Shown piece by piece: positions 1 through 12,600 of a DNA stretch of 64,000 nucleotides. A model generated the notes under the pieces. It searched no databases. It was not told where the DNA came from and saw only the letters and a program-made list of their open reading frames with translations. The position numbers and the translations under genes were made by a program. Position 1 is the stretch's first letter; the number at the start of each line of letters is the position of its first letter. This DNA is from Trichoplax sp. H2 (Eukaryota > Placozoa > Uniplacotomia > Trichoplacea), in contig NOWV01000002.1 of NCBI GenBank assembly GCA_003344405.1, positions 682,001 to 746,000 of the forward strand, in the 5' to 3' direction.

Positions 1-957
1 TAATTCTAGATAGTCGGACTACTGCATGTCAATTCACAGAATCTTTTATAGTGTAACCTATATAAAATCTACTGTCATTTAAAATTGTAATCTAAACTTT
101 ACGGTGTACGCGAGACGTATCCATAATCTGATGGATTTGAGTCATAGTTGAACGTGGTATCAACAATAGTAAGTAAATCGCTACAGGTGACATGATTTTG
201 CAAAGAACAGTGTGCTATACCGTACACCAAATTACCTTGACTGTTAAGCAACCCACACGGTATTGTACAACATATAATTTACTCCAGCAAATTACAACCA
301 TGTTGACTTCTACTGTCTGCAGGTCTGAATTGTAGTCACCATGTAAGAACGTTAAATTCACGAATTCTGACTGTCCATCCCTAAGGGTAGTTCATGCTAT
401 GACAACATGTGGTAATTTAGATTAGAAATAAAAGCAGTTCGATTAATAGGCATCCTTTCAAGAGCCAACATCCATTATGTTGCATTTAAAAAGAAAATTT
501 TATTCATATTCACCAAGATAAAACCAAAAATAGACATTGAATTGTTAGGCACTATATTAAATCGTGAGATCTTACGTAGCTAGATAGAAATAAGTGTGTA
601 TCATGTGCTAATTGTGTGCTGTTATTAAGCGTAGGAAAACATCAGTAGCAATAATAAGTTTGATTCACGTATGCATATGGTGCGATTTAATATAATGCTC
701 CGCTTGTACGATTTCCGAATCTGAACCGATTCGGTAATAAATTTATTCGAGGTCCCCACGTAAAACGCAACACCTTTATACTCAAGATTTTACCATAATA
801 ACATAATGTTGCTGCAATTTTTCATAGCTGCATCATGTAAAATACAATTTCGAGTAAAAGAATTACATAGTAAGACGTTCGACGACTTTCATGCTTACGA
901 CTATAGGATAAGCAGATAATATTTCCTCATTAATGTTTTATCCCAAATCTTAATAAA
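1..957. other. 3' flank of the ABAT gene, no gene seen
   Basis: AT-rich sequence beyond the stop codon of the minus-strand ABAT gene. I see no open frame with recognisable similarity on either strand. It should hold the ABAT 3' untranslated region; minus-strand AATAAA words lie at 742-747 and near 498-503. Confidence 0.5.
742..747 (-). promoter_or_regulatory. Candidate ABAT poly(A) signal
   Basis: AATAAA on the minus strand about 210 bases downstream of the ABAT stop codon. The hexamer is seen directly; its use is inference, since such words are common by chance in AT-rich DNA. Confidence 0.3.
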
Positions 958-3900
958 TTACTTATGTTTACTTAGCACATTATCAAATGCATCAATGAAG
1001 TAGTTGGCATGGTATGGCTCAAATATTAGGGCAGGCCTTAACCGCATTGCTAATGCACCACACGAGCCCGCCATTATTCCTGTTATATTAGTATGGATGT
1101 ATAAAGAATTGTAATTAGTTTTGATACCAGTAAAATTATACGAACGAACGCAATATTAAGAAATAATTTAATGTTAAATTCTTTAGCGATTGCAGTTAGA
1201 AGTTAGTAAAAATACGCCTCTATACAATTAATGTGGCGTAAATGCACGTATTCCAAATTCTATACTGGTCGTCAAATCATTAATTATACATATCTACCGG
1301 ATAACGTATTGATCATGAACTCACCATTATTTTTTAAATCAGCAATAATTTCATCTCGTTTTTTGCTATCAATAAAGTCAATAGCGCAAAACGTTCCCAT
1401 TCCACGAGGACGAGATATTATGTTTGGATATTTCGACTAGCAATAAAAGTTTAGTTTTACCTTTGTTTAATCTTAAATCTGAGTAGATAAAGTTTCTTTG
1501 GGTATTATCTCGGAATTACAGTAAAAACAGTAGCAATATACTATTGACAATCAGATACACGAGATTGATAATGTATGACACGTTGTAATTAAAAATGATT
1601 GATTTTTTTATACCCCGTATATCTTTCGTAATAATAGTAATAAATATCGATTTAGTGCGACCTTACCGCTAGTGATTTTAGACCAGTTTGCAAAACTTCT
1701 CCGGATTCTTTCGCAAGATCTATTAGTTTCTCTCGTTTAATGCAATTAATGATCGCTTCTAATAAGACCAACTTCGAAGAATCTCCTAACCAAGTGTTAA
1801 AGACGCGATAACTCTGTAAAGTAGGTCGAACAGTTTAGTTTAGAATTGTACATGGCTAGTTGGACATATATCCACTCAAATTGTAACCTATCAAAGTAAG
1901 ATTGTAAAAGAATAGTATAAACTGATTTCGTAAATTGCCGGTAACATAAATACTAGTTATATGTACTAGATAAAATATTAGAATACAATTCGAAGTAAAT
2001 AAATATGTTTCACTATAACAAAAACCTCATCCACTCTCATTTCATCCTTATGATATATTCCCCCTAATTGCATCTTTTTGCTAAATGTAACCATTTCAGG
2101 GGGATCATCCAACTCCCAACTTTCGTGAGCCCTAAAGGAAAGAATAAATATGTAAATTTTAATAACTAAATACTGTTACACTGTTGCAATATTAAAAGAA
2201 ACATAATGTTTTCAATTATTTTCATGGATCAGGTTTACAATGAATTAAATATTGTATATACTCGTACTATAACATCATGTGATCTAAATCTTCAATCGCA
2301 TATATTACCACATATGGCCGGTAGCTGCGCATCCAGTTTGTACTTCGTCAACAAGAAAAGCAGCTCCAACCTGTAACCAAAATATTTAAACATAAATATA
2401 AAGGCAAGATTATTTGAAAGTTAATTGAAAAAATTGAATGATGGCATATAATCTAACGTGGTCTTGTCTGGTGGTGTAAAGTATTAATAATAGAGTTTAA
2501 CCATTTAAATTATTGACAGCAATTTTAGAAATCATAAATACGTATTTTACTTCTTTAGCAATGTTTCGTAACTGTCGGAAAAATGCTACCGATGCATGAT
2601 TATCACCTGATATTAGTAAAAAATAGACAAGTTCAAAGGTTGATGCTAAAAAGCCGACTCACTTTACTATTCAAAGTGAGTATTATTTTCAATGCAAATA
2701 TATATATATAGTACGATAGTATAAATTTTATGAGTTTGAATTAGCATTAGTAATTCTTTAATAGTAAACATATAGAAATTCTTACTGTAGCAAGAAGTGT
2801 TACTATGATCGCGATTTATCTTTCAAGTTACTTACCTCCTTCCGCCTGAATAGGTTCAACAACGATTACAGCGACCGGGGAACCCTTGTTTTCATATTCA
2901 TTAATTAATTGCTTAACCTATGCGCGTATTCAAGAATCGATACAATAACATTGAAATAAGCTATCTATTCTTCAGTTTGTGCATTAAATTGACTAAGTAC
3001 TGTCTTATTGCTAGACGGCTAAAAGAATTTAGAGAGTCTGGAAGCTATTAATGGCTGCAGCAACGTAAGTGAGCGGTCCTATGGCCATAAGTAAGATTAC
3101 ATATAAGTGGATTACTGAATTACTGTAACTATAAAAATGCTGGGGATATTTACGTGAAATGTGTACTGTATCATGCCTTGAGAAATTAGTACGCATAGTG
3201 TCTTTATAGTAGAAAAGCTACCCGGATCGTTTTAATACCTTATCTAAGCACCGCTCCTCTTCTAATTGATTTTCTTTCTGAAAGTTTTCCAGTGGATATT
3301 TCAACTGTGGAAAGGGCGCCGTAGGCCAATCAAAAGCAGGAATATCCAATTTATGGACTGCCTTGGAATGGGTGGTTGATAAGGTGCCTATCAGTACCAT
3401 TAATATAGCATTAAGCTGTTAATTATCACGGTTAGATAATAAATTGATAATTTTAATCATGCATGCATAGAGTTAAAAAGAATTTATTTTTTGGATTTAC
3501 CCATTGTTCTACCGTGAAAACCGCCATCGAACGATAAGATGCTAAGTTTAGGCGATCCAGGAACCTAAAAATTATTTAGCCATTGAAAAAGATATGAGAT
3601 ATAACTTTAAATACGGGAAAGGGCATACAACAAGTTTTTTCAAGTGATAGAAATAGGTTAAAGTAGTTTCTTAGATAGAAAGATTTTAGAACGTGTTGAT
3701 ATACTGTAAAGTTTCGCAATCATAGAGAATAAATCACTACTAACTTTATTTAAAAGTGTAGATTCCAATTCTTCCTTTGTGGGTGGTTTTCCATCTCGTT
3801 TCTTTCTCTAATCAAATTGGTAGAAGACTAGAACTTAGTGAAACAATATAAAACATGTCTACTTATTCAGCACTGAATATATACAGTATATATATATATA

Positions 3901-5738
3901 TATATGTGTTAACAAAAAGCTATTATGGTATTTACCATATACCAAATAAATCCCATTTTATATGCGTTTTCATTTGAGCAAGAACCGCAGCCCATTAGAG
4001 TGACATTTTTTAATTCTGGAGGCGATACCTGTAAAATAATACAATTAAATTTTAGAATAACATTCGTTTCTCATTAATTAGGTATCAATAAACAGTGACA
4101 AAATAGCCGATTATTTGATCTATGAGCAACTTGAAAGGTATCCAATTCCAAGCCATTCTAGTTATTTAATCAAGATGCAGACTTTTGGAGTATGTTTGCG
4201 GTAGGATAGTAGATTGGCAATTATCCTTAATACACAGCTTTTTATACGTAGCAGATAATGTAGCGTTACAGTAAAATGCAGATTTGTATCCTAAGTTTTG
4301 GTGAATGAGAGCTGCCGCATTTACAGTTTATGGATAGACTGGCAGTAAATATTTAGTGGAATACTTGTATATGCTTTAAGCGTAATAAAGAACTTCATTT
4401 GAAACGTAAGTAAATATTTGATCGTAAGTATACCAGAAGAGAATTATAACAGATAGCCATTCCTAACAGTATTATGCCTGTATTAACCTCGATGATAGTC
4501 TCGTGTAATTTCGTAGGAAAGTCGACCGGTGGATTAACACCAAGCGCAGGGCGATTAATAATAACAGACTAAGAATCAAGAATTTTAAAAACCGTGAGGA
4601 AATGTGGGTTGCATTGAAGCCAATTTTTTTAATCGAAATCATGTCTATTGATTAAAACATTAATTTTACGATGGTATGGCAGTATCATCGAATTTTGAAA
4701 ACTAAATTAAAATTAGCATAAATTAAGTAAATGACAATTATACCGCATTATCAGGATTAAGTAAGGCTTGAATAAGATCAGGATGATTGTAACCCAACGG
4801 TAAAGATGCAATTTGACAGAATATGTCAAGTAATCTATTTCCATCGACGTCAACAATATAATTGCCCTGACTTTGTTGAAAATCAGTAAAAAATTGTACT
4901 GCTGTAACATCCTATACAGTAATCAAGAATGAAATAATAATCATTACAAGTTCAATAGATGCTGCATAACTTGATAGAGTATATTACTAGTATACAGTAT
5001 GCTGTATTGTTGTTGCATATACATTGAAAACAGCTATCGATACCATCAATCCGCCTACATTAATATGTCGGCATCTAAATATATATATTTAAAATGCATT
5101 ATCAGAGGTAAAAAGTCAAGTTAAATACCTGCACCATGACTTAATCTTTCACTAACCTGTATCTGCCTTAGAGATTTTAACAATTCCTATAATTAACATA
5201 ACAAATAACATTTGTTGTTTATGTTAAGTTGATGTTGATGAAACGTCATATTTTAGGAGAAGAATGCTGACACCCTGCATGTATTTTCGATGGTAGATTA
5301 TTTTTCTTTTAATTTATTTTGAAGATCGAAGCAAAAAAGTGAAATAATCTTGGTCACACTAAAAGTTTACTGAGCGCATATCAAAAGTAGTTTATTTGGT
5401 GACAGCTTTGCTTTTAGGGTATTTTAGTCTGGTCTTAATATAGCTCGATTTCATTTCACATAGATCAAACTACAGTACATTATTGGTAAAGACTTAATAG
5501 ATAGCATGATTACCACTAAAGATGTACGATATTATACTGTATGGTACAATTTTCATATGTTAATATAATCCTTCTGACATAGCACGAACTGTACTGTATA
5601 GTGTAGGTGCTGAAAAAGAGTGACGGAATACCTTTGAACGAGGACCAGGCATCGGTGTTTTCATTAATGGTTGACTATAGGTATCAAAACGATGCTTTTG
5701 GTTGGTTTCCGTAGAAGCTTGCTGGAGTGAATACCATT
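958..5738 (-). CDS. ABAT: 4-aminobutyrate aminotransferase (GABA transaminase), 5' end incomplete
   Basis: Pyridoxal-phosphate enzyme that moves the amino group of GABA to 2-oxoglutarate, giving succinic semialdehyde and glutamate; mitochondrial in animals. Coding exons in transcript order: 5738-5632, 5186-5157, 4911-4744, 4568-4488, 4028-3936, 3807-3745, 3564-3501, 3387-3239, 2917-2836, 2606-2551, 2370-2309, 2131-2026, 1813-1667, 1436-1325, 1079-958. All have GT-AG ends and compatible phases, giving 479 visible residues (human protein is 500). Family landmarks: [11 protein letters not shown] near the N-terminus, [21 protein letters not shown], the CGSC pair that in the mammalian enzyme binds a 2Fe-2S cluster, [34 protein letters not shown] (PLP-ring Asp) and TFSKKM (Schiff-base Lys). 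The exon carrying the start and mitochondrial presequence is not identified. The first listed exon has an acceptor at 5739-5740; the frame also stays open upstream to an ATG at 5808, but that leader does not resemble a presequence. Confidence 0.95.
3888..3905. repeat. TA dinucleotide microsatellite
   Basis: Uninterrupted TA repeat of about nine units inside an ABAT intron (between the exons at 3745-3807 and 3936-4028). Seen directly; no function suggested. Confidence 0.8.
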
Positions 5739-7279
5739 CTGCATAGCAAAGATGTATTGTTAGAATCAGACTGAAATTGGTAATAAAAATTCTTATAGTC
5801 CATGGCAAATTTAACCCATTACATTACTATGATAGCATAATAACCCTTCAGATAATTCATGTATTGTAGCTACTGAAATAATGCATGCTGTATACTGTAT
5901 ACGCGTATGCTTAGAATTAGGCATATTAGTACAGTAGTAATGCTAATTGCATATGAGTTTGCAATATGAGTAGGTACTTGCAGACTGAATGTGATACCCT
6001 TTAAAAGAATAAGTCCGTATTCATGATATCATAATATCCAGATATCGTTTTGCTGTCAATATTTTAAAACAGCGTTGATAACTTCACCATCAGTAAACAT
6101 AAACTATAATGTAATTGTCTTATTCATTGATTACGATGGCAAGAAGGAAGATAATGTATGAATAATATGTATCGTACTGCATGGAAAAGCGAATGTGGCG
6201 AAGACGTACATATACTGTACTGGTGCGTAAAATAGAGTAGAATATCAAGTGTTCCTAAAGGCAAGTCTTGCATGCATTATACTCCTAGGCAATCAAGTTT
6301 ATTAATGAGAAATATTAACATGATTATCAACAGCTAATTACAAGCTATAAGTTATATATAGACACGATGGCGATGGCGATGACGATGAAGAAAGGTACAA
6401 TGACAATCTGCAAGACAGGCACTGCACTGAACTGGATTCAAGATCGATAAGGTAAAAGATTGCAGTCTGTATACTTTCGAGTCATCGGTCTGAAAATGCC
6501 TTCATGTAGCTCGCTAAGTACTGCACGACTATTTTTCCGATATGGTATACGAGTATTACTGTGTGAATGACAAGCTGATTCTATATCATTCAAACTTACT
6601 TTGTATACCATTCTGGAGTCTCTTTATAAGACGAAAGGTATTGCCATGGGCGTTGACCGATTGCTTAGGTAGTAAAAACATGGTCGGCGTGACAGAGTCG
6701 ATGTTGGCAAGGTTTAAATTTTCAATTAGTATTGACTTGAAGAGTGTAAAAAAGAATTTGCAAGTTGAAGCTGAACCACTAAAGCCGGTCAAGCATCTAC
6801 CTATACAGGAGAAAAAATGCTTTGGAAAGAACGCTAGTAGATTTGGAAGCTGGTTTGTCTAGGATGAAGGGAGATCAGTTGGCACTAGGTCAGAGTCAGT
6901 TTGGATCGTTGTTGGGGCCTCTTGCTGGAATCTGTGTGCTTTCAATGCAATTTGCTGGATTTATGGATCGATGTTGTCTTGCAGGTGTTGACTGATTGTC
7001 TACTTGTTATTCTACGTATTCTATTAATAATGCAGTCAATGAACTGGTTTATTTATTCATCAGTCAGTAGATTGATTGTTATTCAAAGCAACCATTGGAA
7101 AACATAAGATGGCTACTTTACCTATCAAGCAAGATGGCGTCGGGGTCTACCTACTTTGAAGAGAAACACGGTAGCGTCACTTTTAAATCGCGTCAACCAC
7201 CACTTGTGCACAATCTATTATTTATCGCTGAAGGTGTCGTCTGTTGTCGTCAGTTGTTGAAAGAAAAGATGGAAGATAG
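5739..7279. other. Upstream region of ABAT, no assigned gene
   Basis: The missing 5' exon(s) and promoter of ABAT should lie here or further upstream, but I could not identify a presequence exon. The part from about 6,600 to 7,260 is less AT-rich than its surroundings and holds several open stretches of 55-105 codons in different frames. None resembles a family I know, and the frames break into one another. Confidence 0.4.
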
Positions 7280-7290
7280 AGTACTGTACT

Positions 7291-7311
7291 GTAGACTGTA
7301 GACTGTAGACT
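7291..7311. repeat. Short tandem repeat GTAGACT x3
   Basis: Three exact consecutive copies of the heptamer GTAGACT at the left edge of the TACTGTA-rich block, immediately before the first copy of the 55-bp direct repeat. Confidence 0.85.
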
Positions 7312-7319
7312 GTACAGTA

Positions 7320-7374
7320 TGGGCGGATCGACGAGTAACTACGCACTCTCTTTCCCTTCCGTCCTATCCCTGTA
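7320..7374 (+). repeat. 55-bp direct repeat, copy 1
   Basis: A 55-base unit beginning TGGGCGGATCGACGAG and ending TATCCCTGTA. It recurs 368 bases downstream with a single mismatch (T here, A in copy 2) in the CCTATCCC segment. It is GC-richer than its surroundings and is followed by TACTGTA words in both copies. Confidence 0.9.
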
Positions 7375-7687
7375 TGTACTGTACAGTACATTAGATATCA
7401 TAATGTGCTTTAAGACCATTAACTAATCTTAATATAGCATTCATCCGTGAATACATTACTGAAAAGTAGTATTCTGCAAACATTGCTGTGAATAGAGTAG
7501 TGCCTGGCTATTACCGGGATATAAATAATGTCGAATGGTAATACTATCTGTTAATTATTAACAAATAAGTACATTATCGTAAGCCGTCAGCAAAGCGACG
7601 TGAATTTGTACTAGTATATACTGTACTGTACTGTACTGTACTCAATTGTGCAGTATTGTTTTCTTTTCTTTTACCGTATCCCCTCGG

Positions 7688-7742
7688 TGGGCGGATCGAC
7701 GAGTAACTACGCACTCTCTTTCCCTTCCGTCCAATCCCTGTA
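7688..7742 (+). repeat. 55-bp direct repeat, copy 2
   Basis: Second copy of the unit at 7320-7374, same orientation, one mismatch. It too runs directly into a TACAGTA cluster, so the repeated module appears to be this unit plus a heptamer array. Confidence 0.9.
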
Positions 7743-9650
7743 CAGTACAGTACAGTATCTACAGTACACTTGTACAGTGTACAGTACTGTACAGCGTGTT
7801 TACAGTACTGTGTTTTCAGATTGCCAAAATCCTTCTCGGGGTGCTTGAAAAATGAAAAGACCTCCAAAGTGCATACCAGTGTATACGGGTACATAGGATA
7901 TTGAATGTGACTATTACTTAATTAGTCTGTTGAATTTTAAAGCAAGATTCTGACAACAAAATAAACACGCTGGTCATGTTAGGGTTGTACTGTACTGTAT
8001 ACCTTTTTAGGAGGTCTACGGAATCTACAGTAAGCTTTCTACTTGGAAGTTCTAACCATTGCTAACCATTATGCTTCTTGCCGATGTTTTTAACATACTG
8101 TACAAGTATTGTAGTTATTATGTGCCATACTGTACTGTAGGTACTGCACTAATCTTAGCACTTTCCAAATGTCAGTACAGTAGTACTGTAGAGCAGTGTT
8201 CCTGCTTTAGTAGCCCCTGGTAGAAGCCTGTTTGGACAAACTGTGTGTACTAGTAGAAGCAAGAGAAAATCTTTTTTCTCTTACCTTTTACAATGATAGA
8301 ACAGAAGAGTACCGCACAACGACAAGTCGTCCAAAATTCGTCCTTGACTAATGGTGCAGCACAGTATGTAGAGGAGACCTTACGGTGTACTGTATAGTAT
8401 ACAGTACTGTTACTACTGAAGTCTGGCACTGTACTGTATAGTACAGTACAGTACAGCAAAATTTTTCTGTCGCAATGGTGTGACCGAGGTACAGTTATTG
8501 ATACTATATTCAAAAATAAAAAAATAAAGAATAATAATAATAATACGATATCCAAAAATCTCGATGGGTACAGTAACTGCAGGGTGCGTAGCTCGGTTGG
8601 CGTTCTCATTATTCACCCCACTGTCTATATCATGATTTTGTGCTGTACTTTTTTATAGGTGGTGACTTTATTTACGTGGTAGTTTTGCATGAGATGTTTA
8701 TTATTATAATTATTATTATTACAGCGGTTGCCTACCAAGTTGAAACGATTTAGTGTTCTACAGTAAGTACAGACTATAGACCATTCAGGCTGATACAACC
8801 TTGGGTTGTCGACTCTCTTCAACACTGATGGCTTCATGTAACAAAAGCCTGCAGACCTCTAGCTCCACCAGGCTGCACACAGTCGACAGTCCATTCCCAT
8901 AGCAAGTATCAACAATTTGCCATACTATAAAACTATAAATCAGCGTTTCAACCATTTTTCAATACCGTATTAAGTTGGCAATTCAAGCATTCCCTCTGTC
9001 AACATGCAATAGCTTTTGAATACAATAAGACGATATTGTCAACATTTCGTACTGTACAGCGATCCAATTTTCCCGCATCTCTCTCACTCGGCAAGAACAC
9101 CCAGTAACAGGACAGTACAACAGTATACAGAGTACAGTACGGTATAGTACAATCTTCACAATCTCTTTCTTTTAAAAGATTGTGGCACAGCATGTTTAAC
9201 TTGGTTTTAGAATTTCCATGTAAAAAATCGACTTCCTTCATTGCAATCAATTAAAATGACTTCATATTATACTGTATGTGTACAGTACTGTCTATCCATG
9301 CCTGCTAACTCTACTTTAACGATGCACTACGCAGGCACACAGTATACCCGCGTAAAAAATGCCGATGCCACACCACACCGGCTTTCCGTAACATTACCGT
9401 GCTGTAACGTTCTCAACATGCTATACAGTTTCTCGAAGAAGGAACTTTTACTATACTACAGCTTATAAATGACGTTACAGCATGCGTATCATAATGTTGC
9501 GTATTGTACGTCCACTTTCAAAACAACTTCCAATACCGTATCATTGGTAACACTTCTACTGAACTCTGAACGTGCGGGTTCTGTACTGGACTGACACTGT
9601 CCTGGACCTCTCCAACGGCGGTACTAGTACCGTACTGTGCTAAAAGCCCA

Positions 9651-12600
9651 ATCGTCATAAATAATAATATTACCGTAATTGAGATATCAAAAAAAAGATT
9701 CATCGTCCCAAATTGGATGGCCATTTTAGCTGAAATCTAATTCATTTATCCATCTAGGTGAGTATATTAATCAAGGTATTGTAGGAGGATGATTTCAAAT
9801 TAATCTATACATCTTCCATACCAATAAAATACTTCTTCATATCTATATCATTCATGCATATTGACTCCAAATTTCCATATCATCAAGTAGAATGATTGAC
9901 GATGATCCAGTCGTCTACAGTATTTGCTTCGTCTACAACTATTGGATATATACAGTTATCATCTTCTCCTTGTAAAATGATCATAAGTTCAATGTTAGTT
10001 AGCATTCATTGAAATAGAGATAACTATGCTGGAATAATTGTAGCACTGTATGGATAACTTGTAACTCTAAAATTGTTGTTGATGATGATAACATGGACAA
10101 GATGTAAGATATAGACACTCTCTGTAAATAATCAATTTACAACTTGAAAACTCCAATTTTGATTCCGATCTCATGCATATATTAGGTTCATTCCATTTAT
10201 CCATCATTTCATTTCATGCAATCTACTAGTGATTGTTGACGGAGCAAGGAAAGAAGCAATCGTGGTGGTGAGTATTACTTTGATCAATCGAATATAGCTA
10301 CTCCGTCTTTCATCGATGCAGCTCTAAATCGAGTTTGATCAATGTGCATGCACTGACAAATTTATTTCTATTGGTAAATGCGCACATGAAAAATACCACT
10401 GATGATAGCAAAGTAATTGATCGCTTGGTGAATATCTTTTCAATCTTAAGCGTTCTCAACTGATTTGCCTTCCTTGTTCAATATCATCTCATCATTGTCG
10501 TTGTTCATAGACGTTAAAGGGTAGTCAAAGGTCTACTACGCCTGATAGCCAGGGTGATTGATTGTTACCATTAATGAAGTAGGTTATAGAGACGTATAAT
10601 CGGACATGTATAATACTTTAATGCAATGATTCACACAGCACTTTGCAATTTTTGAGTTAAAAGAGCTTTACTAAAAGACTTACACTACATATCCAGTCTC
10701 CAATGATTTGATGATTATGCTGATGTTGATAATGATTACATCTCCTGTAACCAGGCGTTTCTTAGGGTTATTAATGTATTCAGTCTTCAAAGTTTTTCGC
10801 TACACTAAATATGATTATTGTAAATTAGTTCCATAGCTCGAAATAATTTCGTCCAAAACAGTTCTCTACTAAAAATTGGCCAGCCACCGCGATTTACGTG
10901 AAAATATCTTATTAAATCTGCAGTCAATAATTCACAAACTTTTCGACTTGCAATAATTTTTAAAAGGATAATTAAACTGAAGATAATGGGCATTGCAGAT
11001 CCCTTTTCACCTTCGTCTCATGATTTGCACAGTGTATATAGATCTCTTCTTAATTGTCAATATGCGCGTATATATATTACTTCTGATCGTTGTCTTGCTT
11101 TACGCTTAAATGCGGCATAATCTAGCTAGCGACGAGCCGTTACTACAGTACTCCTTATTGACTGCAGATAGCTATCACTATAACTCTTTCCAGCGACTTT
11201 TACCTGGAGTGCATGTAGGATACAATTCGTATACTGAGACTTAGCCCTACTTCTTGATACCTTTTACTAAGCAACACTAAAAAAAGGATAATCATCTTCA
11301 AGGTGTTCTATAACGAAACAGTTGTCCATCTACTTACCTATAATACATTATAAACGGCCATGTACCTTCGATTCGGTTTTAATATCTCACAAGTCATCAA
11401 CTATGCATTGAAAGCTAAAACTTATTTTCCGTTCATCCATCGTTTCACGTATATAATATCTGTATGATGTTAAAAAAACTGAAATCTACAGCGTAAATCC
11501 TTCAGATCGCTGTCTATTTTCACCTTCGTACGATATTTTATGTACATATAGACAGCTATTAGCAATTTTCTCGATAAAATGAACTGCTTTTTTTTCATCT
11601 TGGCTAGTTACTAGTTACTTTGAAAGAATAAAGTACATTTTGTACAGTAGTAGCGATGTTGTCTCGGTTAACATGTTGATATTAAGATAATATGCTAGAT
11701 ATTACTAGGCTTAATATTTATCGCTTTAAGCCTCGATGTAATATTGTAGTAAAGAGATGAGAACGGCCTTACCGGATTTAGTAGAATCCAGTCATTTGCT
11801 TAGTCTAGACCTTTACGAGTACTCGTATAAGCGCTTGGAAACAATTTAGATATGGGGACAAGATACAACGTCTTCAAAATACACGATTGGGACCACGAAA
11901 TTAAAATTTATTCACGATCATATCAAGAGGATAACCGTGAAATTTGAAAGCTTTATCTTTCTAAGATTGTAAAATTAAATAGGATATTTTCATCTCTGGA
12001 ACAATATCCAACAGCGATTTCAAGGATATCTTGCATAGCATCCGACGTCATGTAGACTCAAATCTGTAATAAAATCTAAAGTTAGTAAAATCGCTTAACA
12101 TTAAAGATAATTCATTTGCCGAATATGGGTTACTACTACTGTACAGTACTATTCACTTTTGGTATCCAGGCTCATTTTCTGTTTTTCGACTATGTTATTG
12201 TAGTCTTTTTCTTTTTCTTTAGTAGTTCTTGTTATAGTTTGGTGTTGATGAAATATAGTTTACCGCTACCCTACAGTAGCCATCCCTAGACAGTAGATAT
12301 GCGTTTAGTCTTCGTTTAAAGCTCGATGTAGAGTGTGCGCGTATTCAGGACATTGAGAGATTGATACCTTAATGTTTTCATTGTGGATTGGGATCTTTTG
12401 AAGGAGAATCTACGAGTATTGGGATACGATACCAATCATACTATACTGTACAATTTTTTAGATCTCTTTTCGCTGTTACATCTAGGAATTATAACTGACT
12501 ATATAAAGGTTAACTACATTTTGATTTTAGATAACATCAGATTGTATTCAGTTTCAAATTAAAAATTTGTGATGTTAACGATGATAACAGCACTGTATCG

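Larger units (their letters stand above)
7280..9650. repeat. TACTGTA/TACAGTA-rich low-complexity block
   Basis: The heptamer TACTGTA and its reverse complement TACAGTA, often overlapping as GTACTGTAC or GTACAGTAC, recur dozens of times. Dense clusters lie near 7,281-7,316, 7,618-7,642, 7,740-7,810, 8,130-8,200, 8,385-8,455 and 9,110-9,155. The words occur on both strands because the core is near-palindromic. Scattered copies continue into the ABAT upstream DNA (about 5,480-6,230) and elsewhere at lower density. Open frames inside the block are rich in Tyr, Cys, Thr, Val and Leu, as expected from translating the repeat, and are not genes. Confidence 0.75.

Noticed and set aside
8581-8605. GGGTGCGTAGCTCGGTTGG looks like the 5' part of a tRNA (A-box)
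   Set aside because: No matching 3' acceptor strand, anticodon stem or good B-box follows, so neither a tRNA gene nor a tRNA-derived element can be supported.
7574-9468. Open frames inside the TACTGTA-rich block on both strands
   Set aside because: Their Tyr/Cys/Thr/Val/Leu-rich peptides are translations of the heptamer; no domain and no splice structure.
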